This document shows positions 15,001 through 24,714 of a DNA stretch of 64,000 nt, one piece after another; the first letter of the stretch is position 1; each line of letters starts with the position of its first letter. The translations under genes and the position numbers were made by a program. The notes below the pieces were generated by a model. That model was not told the DNA's origin. It searched no databases and worked only from the letters and a program-made list of their open reading frames with translations. Source of the DNA: Gracilaria domingensis. Its lineage: Eukaryota > Rhodophyta > Florideophyceae > Gracilariales > Gracilariaceae. The DNA lies in contig VCMS01000022.1 in assembly GCA_022539475.1 (NCBI GenBank), positions 310,001 through 374,000 on the forward strand. The letters run 5' to 3'.

Positions 15001-15331
15001 TCCTCTTCCGAGACCAATTTTGTTTAGATTCATTGCATTCGCTGATCTTGTGAATCGGGTCTTGAAGAAAAATATTTGCCCTGCGGATAATCAACATTGG
15101 CTGGATACTCTGCGAAAACACATTGGTTTGGATGAGACATTTGCTCAATGCTGTGGGGACGTGATAAATGAGCGATGGGAAAGTTATATCCGCAACATTA
15201 ACGACGATGCTCAGTTTTTGGACGGGGTACGGCAGAATATTGGATACGGGGAAGGAGAAAGTGATTCTCAAAGTAGTTTCTTTGAGAGCATATCCGAGTT
15301 TGTTTCTACTCTGGAATCGCGAGCGCCGTAA
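3..15331 (+). CDS. UBR4: UBR4/BIG/pushover-type giant E3 ubiquitin ligase, 5' end cut by window, frame broken near 6.4 kb
   Basis: Two consecutive frames (3 to about 6623, then about 6473 to 15331) form one protein of roughly 5,060 residues, close to the usual 5,000-5,200 of UBR4/BIG. In the first part a UBR-box zinc finger starts at Cys1148 (nt 3444-3610, ending in FCDCGAG); this domain class binds N-degrons. In the second part a ZZ finger starts at nt 7142 (CDSC..HCADC), a Cys-rich segment at about nt 9599-9770 (CPRC, CRQC, CNECGYC), and near the C-terminus a half-RING-like zinc motif at nt 14123 (CVVCGDGFQC) followed by THMNAIHLTCH. The rest is helical-repeat-like. The UBR box lies several hundred residues closer to the start than in known relatives, so the true start is probably upstream of the window; the ATG at 3 is only the first visible one. 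The frame break sits in a near-duplicate at 6333-6580, described separately. Family assignment is firm; the exact join is not. Confidence 0.9.
6333..6580 (+). repeat. Near-perfect 105-107 bp tandem duplicate that breaks the UBR4 frame
   Basis: Copy A (6333-6439) and copy B (6476-6580) are almost identical. Copy A carries two extra bases (gcaagcattttcc against gcagcatttcc), and a 36-bp spacer separates them. Dropping one 143-bp unit reconnects the two halves of the gene in frame. A GT..AG segment 6369-6520 (152 bp; gtattg...attgcag) also reconnects them, but its donor is poorer than the other donors in this window. This may be a real recent duplication, a repeat-born intron or an assembly error. 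Confidence 0.85.
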
Positions 15332-15988
15332 GGATGGGTGTGTGCGTGATCGAGGATCGCGAACGCGTGCAAATAGCGAGAACAAGGAATTACAAACCCA
15401 TACATGTACATATGGTGCATAAGAGTTCGTGAATTGCACAAGTTTACTGAAGTAATGATGCGATTGCGTGATGTGATTGCGAGGTGGTGAAACGAGCAAG
15501 AAAATGCATCTGGAATTAGAAGATTAGTGACTTCTTGCGAGTTAAAGAGTTCCGGAAAAACTGTGTGTGAGAGTTACTGTCATATGACTAAGATCAATTC
15601 TTCAAAACCTCCATACATAAAATTGGCATTGTTGGGCGATCGAAAATAGGCAGCTTTTGGGTTACATCTGACCCATTTCCGCTTCCGGTTGATATGAGGT
15701 TCGGCCAGGAAAGATTTGTTTCGAAGGCCAGAGATGTGTGAAACACCCGGGGCTCTTGTGAAGAATAAAAGTTAACGATGAATTATTTGCAACATGAAAT
15801 AAGCGAAAGGGGAAAATGCAGCGGAAGTCTCGTACGTTCTGGCAGGGAAACACAAAAGCCATCCAAAGGCGGTTGCCGCCGACGTTTTCGGCGTTGACGA
15901 CAGGTGACCACAAAATGCTCCTACCTTACCGGATTATGATGCTTCAAACGTGCTTGCGATGGTTAGAGTTAGGGTATGTCAGATCGCA
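15332..15988. other. Intergenic, tail-to-tail 3' regions
   Basis: 657 bp between the convergent ends of the UBR4-like gene and the C2H2 gene. AT-richer than the flanking coding sequence, presumably two 3' UTRs. I see no coding or structural signal in it. Confidence 0.6.
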
Positions 15989-17572
15989 TCATAATTCCTC
16001 CGCATGTGTCGGTGACGAAGAAGAAGCTGCCAAGGTGCGTAAGACATCGCTACCAGTTGTAGCGAATGGACCAGGACCATTTGACACAAGATTTAGAATA
16101 CCAGGATGTGGGTGCTTCTTCATCTCCTCCTTAACTTGCTCCGGGGACATCTTGTGCACGTTCAGCAAGTGCCTCTTGAGGTGATCGCGTTTGGGAATCA
16201 GTTTGCCGCAATCACATCGATATACCGTTCGCTTCTCATGCACTTCCCTTTCGTGACGGTTGAGCCCATTCAAGTTGGGGAACCTCTTCGAGCACGACGC
16301 CGTGCTACAGCGAAACGGTCGGAAGTTGGGGTGCGTTCGTTGAGCATGGGTCTCAAGATGAGCTGGAAACTTGAAGCCGAGGTTGCACCCTTCATATGAA
16401 CACACATACGGCAGTTTGGACATGTTGTGTGTCGCATGCTCGTGTCTTGTCTTGGCTCCAATCTGATCGAACGAAGCATCACAATGACCACACTTGAACT
16501 TTCTTGGCTTGGCTGGATGCACGTTGCTCAGATGTGCCCACATGGTGTTCTCAGTGGCATACAAACCACCACAACGCGTACATGAATACGGCTTGAGGTC
16601 CTGGTGTGCGTGACGGAAGTGACGAACAAGCGTTTCCATGTCGGCAACTGTTTTACGACATACCACGCACGTCACACGTGCTGGACAGACAACTGCCGAC
16701 CCGGAAGAACTGCGGGAACGCTTGCTGGGGCGAGAGTCTGTGTCAGCAGAAGATGACGAAGCCGGACGTTTCCTGGCTTGAGACGGCGAGCTGCGGCTCG
16801 CCGGTTGGGCGGGTTTAGAGACAATGAAATCAAATGGAAGATCATTGTCTGGCGAAGACTCGACGTGTAGCGACTTGATGCGAGCGTTACACACGGCGAG
16901 TGCCTGCTTTAGCTGCTCCAACGCAAGATAGACGGCCCTCGACTGGTTTATTTGTTCGTCGGTCTCGTTCATCTCTCTGATTGCAAGCAGTTCCTCGTCG
17001 TTCATGTTCACCTCGGGAGCATTGTGTTGCGCGGCGGCTCGAAGCGATTGGAGAGAACGCTTCCTCTTGAGCGGACGGGCTCTCTGCTCCTTTGGTTGGG
17101 ACATGGTGGACGACTGGCAGGGAGATATGGCACGCTGTGTGACGAGCGGCAGCGAGGGCGGAGACGAGAACAGAGCGGCCGGCAGGGAGAGTTCTGAAGC
17201 GATGACGCGTTGCAGGTGCGGTGGGGGCTGTGGCTGCGGTGGAACAGTAATGGACAGCACCTGTGTGTCACGCTGGGGAGGGGTGGTGAGGAACGGATCG
17301 TAGAGAGAGGTGAGCATCGGTTCCATCCTGGTGCCGTCAGAGGGCTTGCTGTATGGGACTTGGATGCCCGGCGGGAGAAGGCCCGTGGGTGTGGGAAGCG
17401 GCTCCGATGAGAGCATGAGGCTGTTTGCGAGTGCGGACTCGGTGACATCGGTGGCAGGCGAAGAGAAGATAGAATCCAAGTCCGAAGGTAGTGGAGCGCA
17501 AGCTAGAAAGTCCTCGGGCGTAAAAGTTGTGTTGTCGGGCTGCACCGGGCCCTGCTGCAGACGGGAATTCAT
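15989..17572 (-). CDS. C2H2 zinc-finger protein with six fingers, TFIIIA-like arrangement
   Basis: 527 residues from the ATG at 17572. The frame extends upstream through a low-complexity proline run encoded by the C-rich leader, so the internal MNSRLQQG start is preferred. The N-terminal 300 residues are Ser/Pro-rich and disordered, with a basic KRKRS cluster that could serve nuclear import. From about residue 300 to 475 come six tandem fingers: CVVC..H..H, CTRC, CGHC, CSYEGC, CSTASC and CDCG, each with the usual paired His. The CX4C spacing of fingers four and five is of the TFIIIA type. Probably a nuclear DNA- or RNA-binding protein. TFIIIA orthology is possible, but fingers alone do not prove it, and family TFIIIAs usually have more fingers. 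Confidence 0.8.
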   Translation of the reverse strand: MNSRLQQGPVQPDNTTFTPEDFLACAPLPSDLDSIFSSPATDVTESALANSLMLSSEPLPTPTGLLPPGIQVPYSKPSDGTRMEPMLTSLYDPFLTTPPQRDTQVLSITVPPQPQPPPHLQRVIASELSLPAALFSSPPSLPLVTQRAISPCQSSTMSQPKEQRARPLKRKRSLQSLRAAAQHNAPEVNMNDEELLAIREMNETDEQINQSRAVYLALEQLKQALAVCNARIKSLHVESSPDNDLPFDFIVSKPAQPASRSSPSQARKRPASSSSADTDSRPSKRSRSSSGSAVVCPARVTCVVCRKTVADMETLVRHFRHAHQDLKPYSCTRCGGLYATENTMWAHLSNVHPAKPRKFKCGHCDASFDQIGAKTRHEHATHNMSKLPYVCSYEGCNLGFKFPAHLETHAQRTHPNFRPFRCSTASCSKRFPNLNGLNRHEREVHEKRTVYRCDCGKLIPKRDHLKRHLLNVHKMSPEQVKEEMKKHPHPGILNLVSNGPGPFATTGSDVLRTLAASSSSPTHAEEL

Positions 17573-18689
17573 GGTCCAACGTATTGGCAACACTGGCGAA
17601 GGGCGAGCGCGCGGAGGGGGGACGGTAAACAAGCGCGAGCGCGGGGGGTGGGGGGGGGGAGGGGGGGGCGGGCGGGCGAAGAAGGGGAAGTCAGAAATGC
17701 GAAGGGGGCCCCGCGAGCTGTTAAGTAGGCGTCCGCCGTCGACAAAGCGAAAGTCCACCGTCGCTGCTGCGTTGCGCGCGCGGCGGCGCGGGCGCCGCGA
17801 CCAAAGCGGCCGCGCTTATAAGCGGCGGCGACGGCGGCGCACGCGCCCGCGCCACACGCCACCGCGTTACGTCGCGCCGCAGCTGGAGGCGGCACGCGGC
17901 CGCGGCGCGCCGCCGCATCGCACGGCGCGCGGCCGCGGCGCTACAAGCGGCGCGCGCAGAGGCGCGCGCCGAGCGGCCGCGATGACGCAACGCGCTTTCG
18001 TTGCGAGCCGCGCGGCGCGGCGCGCGCGCGCGCGCGCGCGCGGACAAGCGTCCGGCGCGTTGCGCGCCGGCTTGCGCTTCGCGTGTCGCGCGCGCCGTTT
18101 TGGCGGGAGCGCGCGGCGCGCGCCCAATCAGCGCCCGCCGGCACTGGCGCGCGCCGAGGTTGCGCCATGACGCGGCGCGCTGCCGTCACGCGCGCGTCAC
18201 CGCGGGCGGTCGGCCGCCGTCCGGCCGTCGTTGAAACGCGTGGCGCTGCGTACCAGCTCCTGCTCAGTCACGTATGCCGCGTAGATGCGCCGCCGCAAAC
18301 CGCGCGAGCGCCGAGGCTCCAGCCTCCACCAACAGCTCGGCCGCTCCAACGCCCGCAGGCGCTTCCAGCCGCGCCAGAGCGGCTGCGCCATCGCGGCGCC
18401 GGCTGAACTGCGGCAAGGTAGGAGTTTTATTGCACAAAACAATTTCGAAGCTACACGTATGATGCGCCATTCCCGGACAGTACCCCTGGGGTACAACCGT
18501 ACGGGCCGGCGCAGATCAAAAAAGCGCCTGTTACACTGCTGAAAAAGATCGGTACATTTTAGACTTCGTGACGTACGGCACTGACGAACCCCGGACAGAC
18601 GCGCCGCCGCGTGACGCCACGCCGCTCGCGCCGTCGTGTGCCGCCAGAGCCAAAGCGCCCGCGCCAAATGCAGCGCGTCCCTCGCGCTC
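17573..18689. promoter_or_regulatory. Extreme CpG island and promoter region of the C2H2 gene
   Basis: About 1.1 kb without a convincing gene. 17760-18250 is almost pure C/G with dense CpG, including an alternating CG run at 18021-18042 that could adopt Z-DNA. A TTATAAG box sits at 17816-17822, in range of a promoter for the minus-strand C2H2 gene. Many long frames here exist only because stops are rare at this GC content. Confidence 0.5.
17642..17677. repeat. G-run tract (C-rich in the C2H2 mRNA leader)
   Basis: Consecutive G blocks of 6-10 separated by single bases on the plus strand, with quadruplex potential; C-rich in the sense of the minus-strand gene, 71-105 bp before its ATG. Confidence 0.8.
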
Positions 18690-20150
18690 TCAAACCTTGC
18701 TCAAAGCCGCGGCGACCACCTTCTTCATCTGCGTCGACACCGCGCTCTCGCCCAGCGCCGTCGCCTCCACCCACCTGCCGCGCGCCGCCGCGCCGCGCAC
18801 CACCAGCACCTTGATCACGATGCTCTGCACGATGTGCGAGAACACATGTTTGACGCGCCCGCCGTCGAGCAGCGCGTCACAGCGCGCGTTGGCGCCTGCG
18901 ATCTGCTCGGAGTCGCGCAGCTCGCTCACCAGCGTCTCAGCCGCGCGCCGCACTGCTTCATCGCCGTCGTGAGACAGCACCACGTTGGGCGTTTCCAGCA
19001 GCCCGCTGAGCAGTCCGTCGCCCTGTCTCACGCGCATCAGCACGCTTTTGCTTCCGGTGCGTTCGTTCACGTCACACACTACCAACGCCAACACTGTTTC
19101 GCTGCGAACTTTTGTCCCCTTTCGCTTGCGTTTGAGGGGGTAACGGCTCACGTATTCTGACGGCTTTTCCCCGCGCTCACGAGCTTCTTTGAACGCGTCG
19201 CACATACTGCTTATGGGACACGCCTCGCAGAGTGCTCCTTTTGGTTTGCAAACAGTGGCCCCAACCTCCATCAGCGCCTGGTTCAAGTCGCCGGCGTTCT
19301 CCATGTCACTCACGCACGTGGACGCCAGACGCCAATACTCCCGAGACTGCTCGCTATGATTTGTCACACATTTGGTAATATCTGTACGCAACCTTGAAAA
19401 CACTCTTTGCACATTTCCGTCAACCAACGGCACAGCATGTCCATAGGCAATTGAACTGATGGCACCCGCCGTATACATACCTATCCCACTAAGCTCTCGA
19501 AGCTCATGTACATGCTGAGGGATGACGCCATCATGCAAACGCACGATTTGTTTTGCCGCCTCATGCACGAATTTGGCGCGTCTGTAATAACCAAGTCCTG
19601 CCCATAGTTGGTACACTTCCTCCAGACACGCGTCTGCTAGATCATCAACGGTGGGAAAGCGCTTCATCCACCGCTCATAGTACTGGACCACTACCGAGAT
19701 GCGAGTTTGCTGGCTCATCATCTCCGAGATCCACACTGCATACGGCGCGCCAGCGCACGCCTGCGTCTCAGCCTGTCGCCTCGGAAGAGGCGCCCGTCCA
19801 TGCTTCCTATGAGCTGGAGGCGCTCTCCACGGCAACGTGCGGTAGTTGTCAACGTACCAATCCAGCAAACTTTGTCGCAAACGTTGTACTTGCGTGTCGC
19901 TGAACGATATTGATGAATCGTTCTTGCATGCAGCAGCATTAGCAGCATTAGCAGCACAATTGCTTACCGGCACTGCCGTGACTTGCGCGGAAGAGCGGCG
20001 CACTTGGCTTTGCGCTGTTGTCGCCACTCGCTGGCGCTTGGGCTGGCGATACGCTGGTGGGGGTGAGTATCGTGATGGCGGTTGTCGCCGGCGAGTGGGC
20101 ATCGCGCCGGAGCCGACGGCCGTGTGGAACAAAACGCAGCGGCGGTGCAT
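18690..20150 (-). CDS. MUTYH: Adenine DNA glycosylase MutY/MUTYH (base excision repair)
   Basis: 486 residues, or 470 from the second ATG at 20102. Removes adenine mispaired with 8-oxoguanine in nucleus or organelles. Numbered on the long form, the catalytic Glu143 lies in WISEMMSQQT and the catalytic Asp244 in VDGNVQRVFSR, 101 residues apart as in bacterial MutY. The helix-hairpin-helix is LSGIGMYTAGAISS (219-231). The 4Fe-4S ligands are Cys301, 308, 311 and 317, with the classical CX6CX2CX5C spacing. From about residue 347 a NUDIX-like 8-oxoG recognition domain follows. A roughly 25-residue insert separates LPWR from PYAVW. The basic, Ala-rich first 80 residues may be an organelle or nuclear targeting region. 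The gene is tail-to-head with the CpG island. Confidence 0.95.
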   Translation of the reverse strand: MHRRCVLFHTAVGSGAMPTRRRQPPSRYSPPPAYRQPKRQRVATTAQSQVRRSSAQVTAVPVSNCAANAANAAACKNDSSISFSDTQVQRLRQSLLDWYVDNYRTLPWRAPPAHRKHGRAPLPRRQAETQACAGAPYAVWISEMMSQQTRISVVVQYYERWMKRFPTVDDLADACLEEVYQLWAGLGYYRRAKFVHEAAKQIVRLHDGVIPQHVHELRELSGIGMYTAGAISSIAYGHAVPLVDGNVQRVFSRLRTDITKCVTNHSEQSREYWRLASTCVSDMENAGDLNQALMEVGATVCKPKGALCEACPISSMCDAFKEARERGEKPSEYVSRYPLKRKRKGTKVRSETVLALVVCDVNERTGSKSVLMRVRQGDGLLSGLLETPNVVLSHDGDEAVRRAAETLVSELRDSEQIAGANARCDALLDGGRVKHVFSHIVQSIVIKVLVVRGAAARGRWVEATALGESAVSTQMKKVVAAALSKV

Positions 20151-20257
20151 GCGACCGGCGGCCTACGCCAGAGCCGCGGTTTGGCTCGGCGTGTGTGACC
20201 AGAGCGCGAGCGACAAAGTTGCCACCGTTTGGTCCCTTCAAAAAAAGAAGAAAAATC

Positions 20258-20262
20258 AAAAA
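20258..20262 (-). terminator. Possible Pol III T-run downstream of tRNA-Pro
   Basis: Five A on the plus strand read as TTTTT on the minus strand, 43 nt beyond the tRNA 3' end. The distance is long for Pol III. Confidence 0.3.
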
Positions 20263-20304
20263 TCTGGTTCCGCTTTCCTCGCGGAGAGCACATGTTTTCT
20301 CATC

Positions 20305-20376
20305 GGGCCACTGTGAGAATCGAACTCACGACCTCATCCACCCTAAGGATGAATCATACCACTAGACCAAGTGGCC
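20305..20376 (-). tRNA. tRNA-Pro(AGG)
   Basis: Folds into a full cloverleaf. The acceptor GGCCACT pairs with AGTGGCC. The anticodon stem CATCC/GGATG carries loop TTAGGGT with anticodon AGG and G37, typical of tRNA-Pro. The T arm GTGAG/CTCAC carries TTCGAAT. The internal A box TGGTCTAGTGG and B box GTTCGAATC are intact, with discriminator C73. No intron. It lies between the MutY 5' end and a small membrane-protein gene. Confidence 0.95.
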
Positions 20377-20560
20377 ATCGACGGTATTCCACGCGCTGTG
20401 CTGAGGAAGCGCTTCCTAAATTATTTTAAACCAGAAATCGGAATTGGCTTCCCAACAAGCCTATTCCGTTTGAGCATTCCGACAAGCAAAAAGCTCTCCC
20501 CCGCCTCCTCTCACCCGTCACCGCTGTCGCCGCTCACAGCTGCCACGTCTTCTTTTCGCC

Positions 20561-20746
20561 ATGACCGATCCCACCCCCATCAAGCTCCCGCGCCTCAACA
20601 CGCCTGGTAAAACCAGACTGCTCAACATGCTCACTGTCACTTTCACCCTTCCGGCCGCTGTGATCGGCGCCTTCTCTCTGATTGTCTACACTCGTCAACG
20701 TTCAGCCAAAGTTGAACCACCTTCAAAACCCCCCGCTTCTCAATAG
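20561..20746 (+). CDS. Small single-pass membrane protein, 61 residues, unknown
   Basis: Not recognised as a named family. A complete ATG-to-stop frame with a hydrophilic, Pro-rich N-terminus, one clear hydrophobic helix at about residues 23-45 (TFTLPAAVIGAFSLIVY) and a short basic tail (RQRSAK). Size and topology resemble accessory subunits of membrane complexes in ER or mitochondrion. The start is 185 bp beyond tRNA-Pro, and the leader is pyrimidine-rich. The regular pattern of charges around the helix argues for a real gene, but length alone leaves doubt. Confidence 0.55.
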   Translation: MTDPTPIKLPRLNTPGKTRLLNMLTVTFTLPAAVIGAFSLIVYTRQRSAKVEPPSKPPASQ

Positions 20747-20980
20747 TACTTTGTTCACCATTCGCATACGCATCGCTGTTTGCATGCAGAAACCGCTGAT
20801 CTTCGTGCTTTGAGTCAAATGCGTTGACACACCTTTCGTTCGCTATTTGTAGCGCGTTACTTTTGTTAATACCGCCAATGCTGTTCATTTGTTGTCATTC
20901 TTTCTGTCTCAAGTTACGTTGTGTTCTAACTAAAACCCACCTCCACAACCGTCTCACAAATGCTCAATGCTCGACGTGCT

Positions 20981-22564
20981 TCACATAGCGTGCTCTTCGT
21001 TTTCGCGTTTCACAAACGCCGAATCCCCATCATTTCCAGCCAGATTCACCGCACTCAGGGCGTCTGCAAACCGATACGATGCGAACCGCGTTTCTGTCGG
21101 CGCATCCTGCGACTCATCCACCTCCACAGTCTTCCCCACCTCTGCTACCCCTCCATCAATTTCGTTAAATCCGCTTTTCTCCCTATCATCTATATCTACC
21201 TGTTCGAAACAAATTTGTTGTCTAGGTTGCGCGTGTTCGCTGTTATGATCTGCGCTTTCGTAATCAGACTCGTCTGAATCGTAATCAGCCAGACCACCAA
21301 TTGTATCGAACCCTTCATCTATATCCACTTGTTTAAACTCTCCGTCATGACTCTTATGTCTTGCTTGCGAGCTCGAGGTGAGAAATTCAGACGCTACCAA
21401 CTTCACTTTGGTTCGTGTCTGTGTTTCATCTTCTTTGCCAGCTGACGCACCCAGAGTTCGTTTCTCAGGCCCATTTTGCTTTTCTTCTTCTGCCTTTCCA
21501 AAGCTGGTTTCTCCATGTTCTTCTGCCATTGTTTCGCGTCTCGGTTCTAGATCAGCATTATGTACAGCATTTTCCTCGCGTTCCAAAGTTTTCTTCGCAA
21601 CGGTCGTTGCCTTGGGAACAACGCAAGTGGGACTGTTTGCAGCTCGTGTTTCCGTCAATGGGCTTCCAGAGAGTTGTGGCTCCAAGGCTTTGTCTTCTCG
21701 TAAAACAATAGCTGCTTCTTTTTTCCTGTTCATCGCCGCAGTTGCTGAAAGCTCCTTAGCTTCAGAAACATCCGCTTTCTCTGTTCGCCTTCGTTTCAGT
21801 GTCTCGCTCGGTGAGAAGTGCAAACTCTGTTCATCACCACCTTCACTCAAAGTCCTTTTCAATTTTTGCTCTTTTCTTTCTTTGTGAGCAGCTGTGATAG
21901 AAGTGTGCATTTCAGGTTTTAGACGTGCCCGTCTTCGAATCGATCTACGACGCTTTGCGACGGAATGTGGGGTCTTTTCAGGACGCATGCGCTCTTGCTC
22001 AGGTGGAATGTCTAATGCCTGTTGGTACCATATATTCACAACTTCGGACACAGATAAATCCCAATGCCTATCACGACATCTGTGACGCAAGTAGTTCGCA
22101 GCGCGAGCCATAGCCCCCCTAAGCACACCCCCGTTGCTCTTTGACAGCAGTCCGAACGATATTCCTTTTCTTCTCCTCGCGTAAGTACGAGTGACGTGCA
22201 CAAGAAGTTCTGGAAGGCCTCTGATTGCTAAATGTATGATGGGCAAGTACGTTTCCTTGTGCTGAATTGCGAAGAAGTATCGCTCGGCTTCCTCGTTGTT
22301 AGGAAACAGTGATTTACGCATGGCGTGTACTTCTTCCTGAACTACCTTGTTAACATCATCAAGCTCGTGTTGCAACTGGAGTTGATTTGTCTTCTTTTCT
22401 TTCTGCTTAGAGGTGACATGAAGTACAACTTCCGAATACTCTTCCAAGAACCGTATCAACTTCTCATCAAGTGAGACATCATATCGTTTGGCAAGAGAAG
22501 TTACCTCCTTGGTGTAAATCATTTCTAGCCATCGCTTTCCTCGTCTTCCACTTCTCTCATCCAT
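20981..22564 (-). CDS. Unknown basic, probably nuclear protein, 527 residues
   Basis: Not recognised. The frame remains open above the ATG at 22564 without another ATG, so an upstream exon is possible. Residues 1-210 look folded and helical, with conserved-looking blocks (RWLEMIYTKEV, YFFAIQHKETYLPIIHLA). Residues 210-300 are strongly basic (KRRRSIRRRARLK, KERKEQKLKR). The remainder is acidic and repetitive in character, including a near-duplicated acidic block (QVDIDEGFDTIGG and QVDIDDREKSGF). This suggests a chromatin or nucleolar protein. It converges with the small membrane gene at 20746, leaving 234 bp of 3' sequence. Confidence 0.7.
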   Translation of the reverse strand: MDERSGRRGKRWLEMIYTKEVTSLAKRYDVSLDEKLIRFLEEYSEVVLHVTSKQKEKKTNQLQLQHELDDVNKVVQEEVHAMRKSLFPNNEEAERYFFAIQHKETYLPIIHLAIRGLPELLVHVTRTYARRRKGISFGLLSKSNGGVLRGAMARAANYLRHRCRDRHWDLSVSEVVNIWYQQALDIPPEQERMRPEKTPHSVAKRRRSIRRRARLKPEMHTSITAAHKERKEQKLKRTLSEGGDEQSLHFSPSETLKRRRTEKADVSEAKELSATAAMNRKKEAAIVLREDKALEPQLSGSPLTETRAANSPTCVVPKATTVAKKTLEREENAVHNADLEPRRETMAEEHGETSFGKAEEEKQNGPEKRTLGASAGKEDETQTRTKVKLVASEFLTSSSQARHKSHDGEFKQVDIDEGFDTIGGLADYDSDESDYESADHNSEHAQPRQQICFEQVDIDDREKSGFNEIDGGVAEVGKTVEVDESQDAPTETRFASYRFADALSAVNLAGNDGDSAFVKRENEEHAM

Positions 22565-23588
22565 TTCTCTCCTTCGTTTGCATAGGCCCGAGCAATCTAC
22601 GCAATCCGTTCCAAAAGCAGTAGTGCTCTTGCGGACTGGCTTCAAGTGAAAAACGAATGAGTGTGAAAGGTTTGGCAGAAACCGTTATCTGTCCACTTCA
22701 CGCCATGGGTGTATTTAATACAGTCTCGCACACGCTGACAAAAGAACTCGCCCTTTCTACAGTTCCACCTCTCTGAAGGTTGCGCTCGCCATCATCGTTC
22801 CACCTGTGACTCACACGGTTCAACGTGCGACGATAGTCAGATTTTTTGCTGAACTGTGATTCACGGCTCTAAACAGAATTTTTGAAACAGTAGCATTATC
22901 CAATGTGCCCTGTATTAGATGCAGCAAATGGGATGTTTTGCGCTCCTTGAAGACAGTTCATTCGAAGAAAAAATTTTTCAGCCCCAGGGTACGCAAGCGA
23001 GTAACTTTGTATTTCAGCAGAGTGATCAAGTCGTACCGTTTAAGAGATATAAACCCCCCTAGTAGGGACCCTTACATCCCGACAATGTGAAGCATTGCGA
23101 TGTAGTGCTTTTTCGTGGTTCAGACCCGAGTAATAAAGAAGACGTACTCTATGAACATCGAACCCCCACAAAGGGCAGACCTTCATACTTAGCCTAAGGT
23201 TTGTTCGTCAGTTCTTCTTTTCTTCTTGACAAAAAGGGGATGACAAGAGAGACAGAGTTTAAAAGTGCTCGAAACTGCGATGATCTTGCCAAAACTATTG
23301 GGCGGGGGACTAATGATGGTACAACGAAAAACAGAAGATCAATGCTTTCATATGAACACTAGCACACACAAAAAGTCATGTTCATTGTATCAGAAAGCCA
23401 TACACTGGCATCAATCCATTCCGATTTCTTATCATATGCCTGCTACTGGCTTGAGACAACAAAAAACCGAAGGGACTGTGAGTAGCTCTCATGGTCTCGC
23501 ATGAAACGGCCAGCCGCACGATGCCTTGGGTTCACTCTCTTTCTTTACATGGTTTGCTGTGACTAATACACAGGCAAGGACGTTGGCG
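22565..23588. other. Intergenic, no gene seen
   Basis: About 1 kb holding the upstream region of the unknown protein and the 3' region of coatomer zeta. Only short, compositionally unconvincing frames, and a pyrimidine-rich patch near 23215. Confidence 0.5.
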
Positions 23589-24152
23589 TTAGCTTAAGAT
23601 GGACCGGGTTATTTGATCCCGAGCTGTCTGCAACGCCTGCCCCAATGTCTGTTCACCGAGAGGGACTTGGGATATGAAACTTCCTCCTTGTTGCCCGACA
23701 CGGGCCGCTAATTCTGCCGGCTCACTCTCCATAATGACACCTTCCTGATCTACGAGCTCATCTACCACAAGTAGAACAGTCTCTAAGTTCTCTAGTACAG
23801 CTTCCTCGTACACTTGTTCACGCATGGTAATGTTAAGCGTTTCATCAAGAGACTGGAGCACTTCGGCCATAATCAATTCGTTTTCAAGCGCACCACCGAC
23901 AACAAACATAAGAAGGTCATCAGATTGCTTGTAGGCAATGACAAAGTTCTTGAACTCCATGACGTCGACACCATCCGAGAGGTCCCCCATCGTTTGAATC
24001 TTCTTCAGAAGACTCATTTCAAAATCACGTTGCGATTCCTGGTCGTCCCAGTGTACCCGATCGCAGAATCGGGAACAAATTCGTTTTCCTTCATGATTAA
24101 TTATTATAACAGCCTTAACAAGCGGTTGCTCCACTCCCGAAAGCCCCTGCAT
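23589..24152 (-). CDS. COPZ: Coatomer subunit zeta (COPI coat)
   Basis: 187 residues from the ATG at 24152, matching the usual 175-190. A longin-fold sigma/zeta adaptor subunit of the F-subcomplex of the COPI coat, acting on Golgi-to-ER and intra-Golgi vesicles. Recognisable blocks in order: VKAVIIINHEGKRICSRF near the N-terminus, FKNFVIAYKQSDDLLMFVVG, ENELIMAEVLQSLDETL, LENLETVLLVVDELVDQGV-like, and a C-terminal LGEQTLGQALQTARDQI helix. The frame continues 40 codons upstream, but this is Cys/Leu-rich sequence without family resemblance. Divergent from COG2, sharing 562 bp. Confidence 0.95.
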   Translation of the reverse strand: MQGLSGVEQPLVKAVIIINHEGKRICSRFCDRVHWDDQESQRDFEMSLLKKIQTMGDLSDGVDVMEFKNFVIAYKQSDDLLMFVVGGALENELIMAEVLQSLDETLNITMREQVYEEAVLENLETVLLVVDELVDQEGVIMESEPAELAARVGQQGGSFISQVPLGEQTLGQALQTARDQITRSILS

Positions 24153-24714
24153 TGAGTTAGTGCAACGAAGAGAAACAAGGATCAAATTTATACGAAGCAC
24201 GGGAACAAATGTCTTCAATAAAAAGCAGGTATCGTGAAAATCTCCAGAATGACGCTGGTGGGAGATGGACAACGGGCGTAGTTAGTGATGATGATTGAGA
24301 GTCGGAAAGAGATGACCAAGGGCGCTGCAAGGGCGACGGAGTTGTTGCTACAGCAGAGAGTTTTCGATGGCCTCTTCGCCCGAGGCTTTTGGATAAGGTC
24401 ATTTTAGTGTCAGTAAACGACGCCAAGCACATCGAAGTAACCGATGCAGGTTGAATTACACAAAAAAAACAATCTTCGAGAACTTCTGATAACCTTCTCC
24501 AGCAATGACGTTCTACGGAGTGGTCCGTAAATGGACCGGGCCAATACTGTCAGCTACGGATGAAGATGAAGGGCCTTTTATCTTTTGGAGCACAAGCGAG
24601 ACCTCCGTCACGTCGCCTTCGCGGCATGAGGAGACATGTGTCTGAAACAGGTTGGAATCACCTCGTCCAGAAAATTGTAGACTTTCAACTGAGACAGTTC
24701 GCTGTGAAACCAGG
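24153..24714. promoter_or_regulatory. Shared divergent promoter of COPZ and COG2
   Basis: 562 bp between two ATGs facing away from each other. No convincing frame of its own. Both products act at the Golgi, so co-regulation is plausible but inferred. Confidence 0.5.

Noticed and set aside
17569-18234. Several overlapping long frames on both strands
   Set aside because: The stretch is almost all G and C, so stop codons are rare; the peptides are Arg/Ala runs with no pattern.
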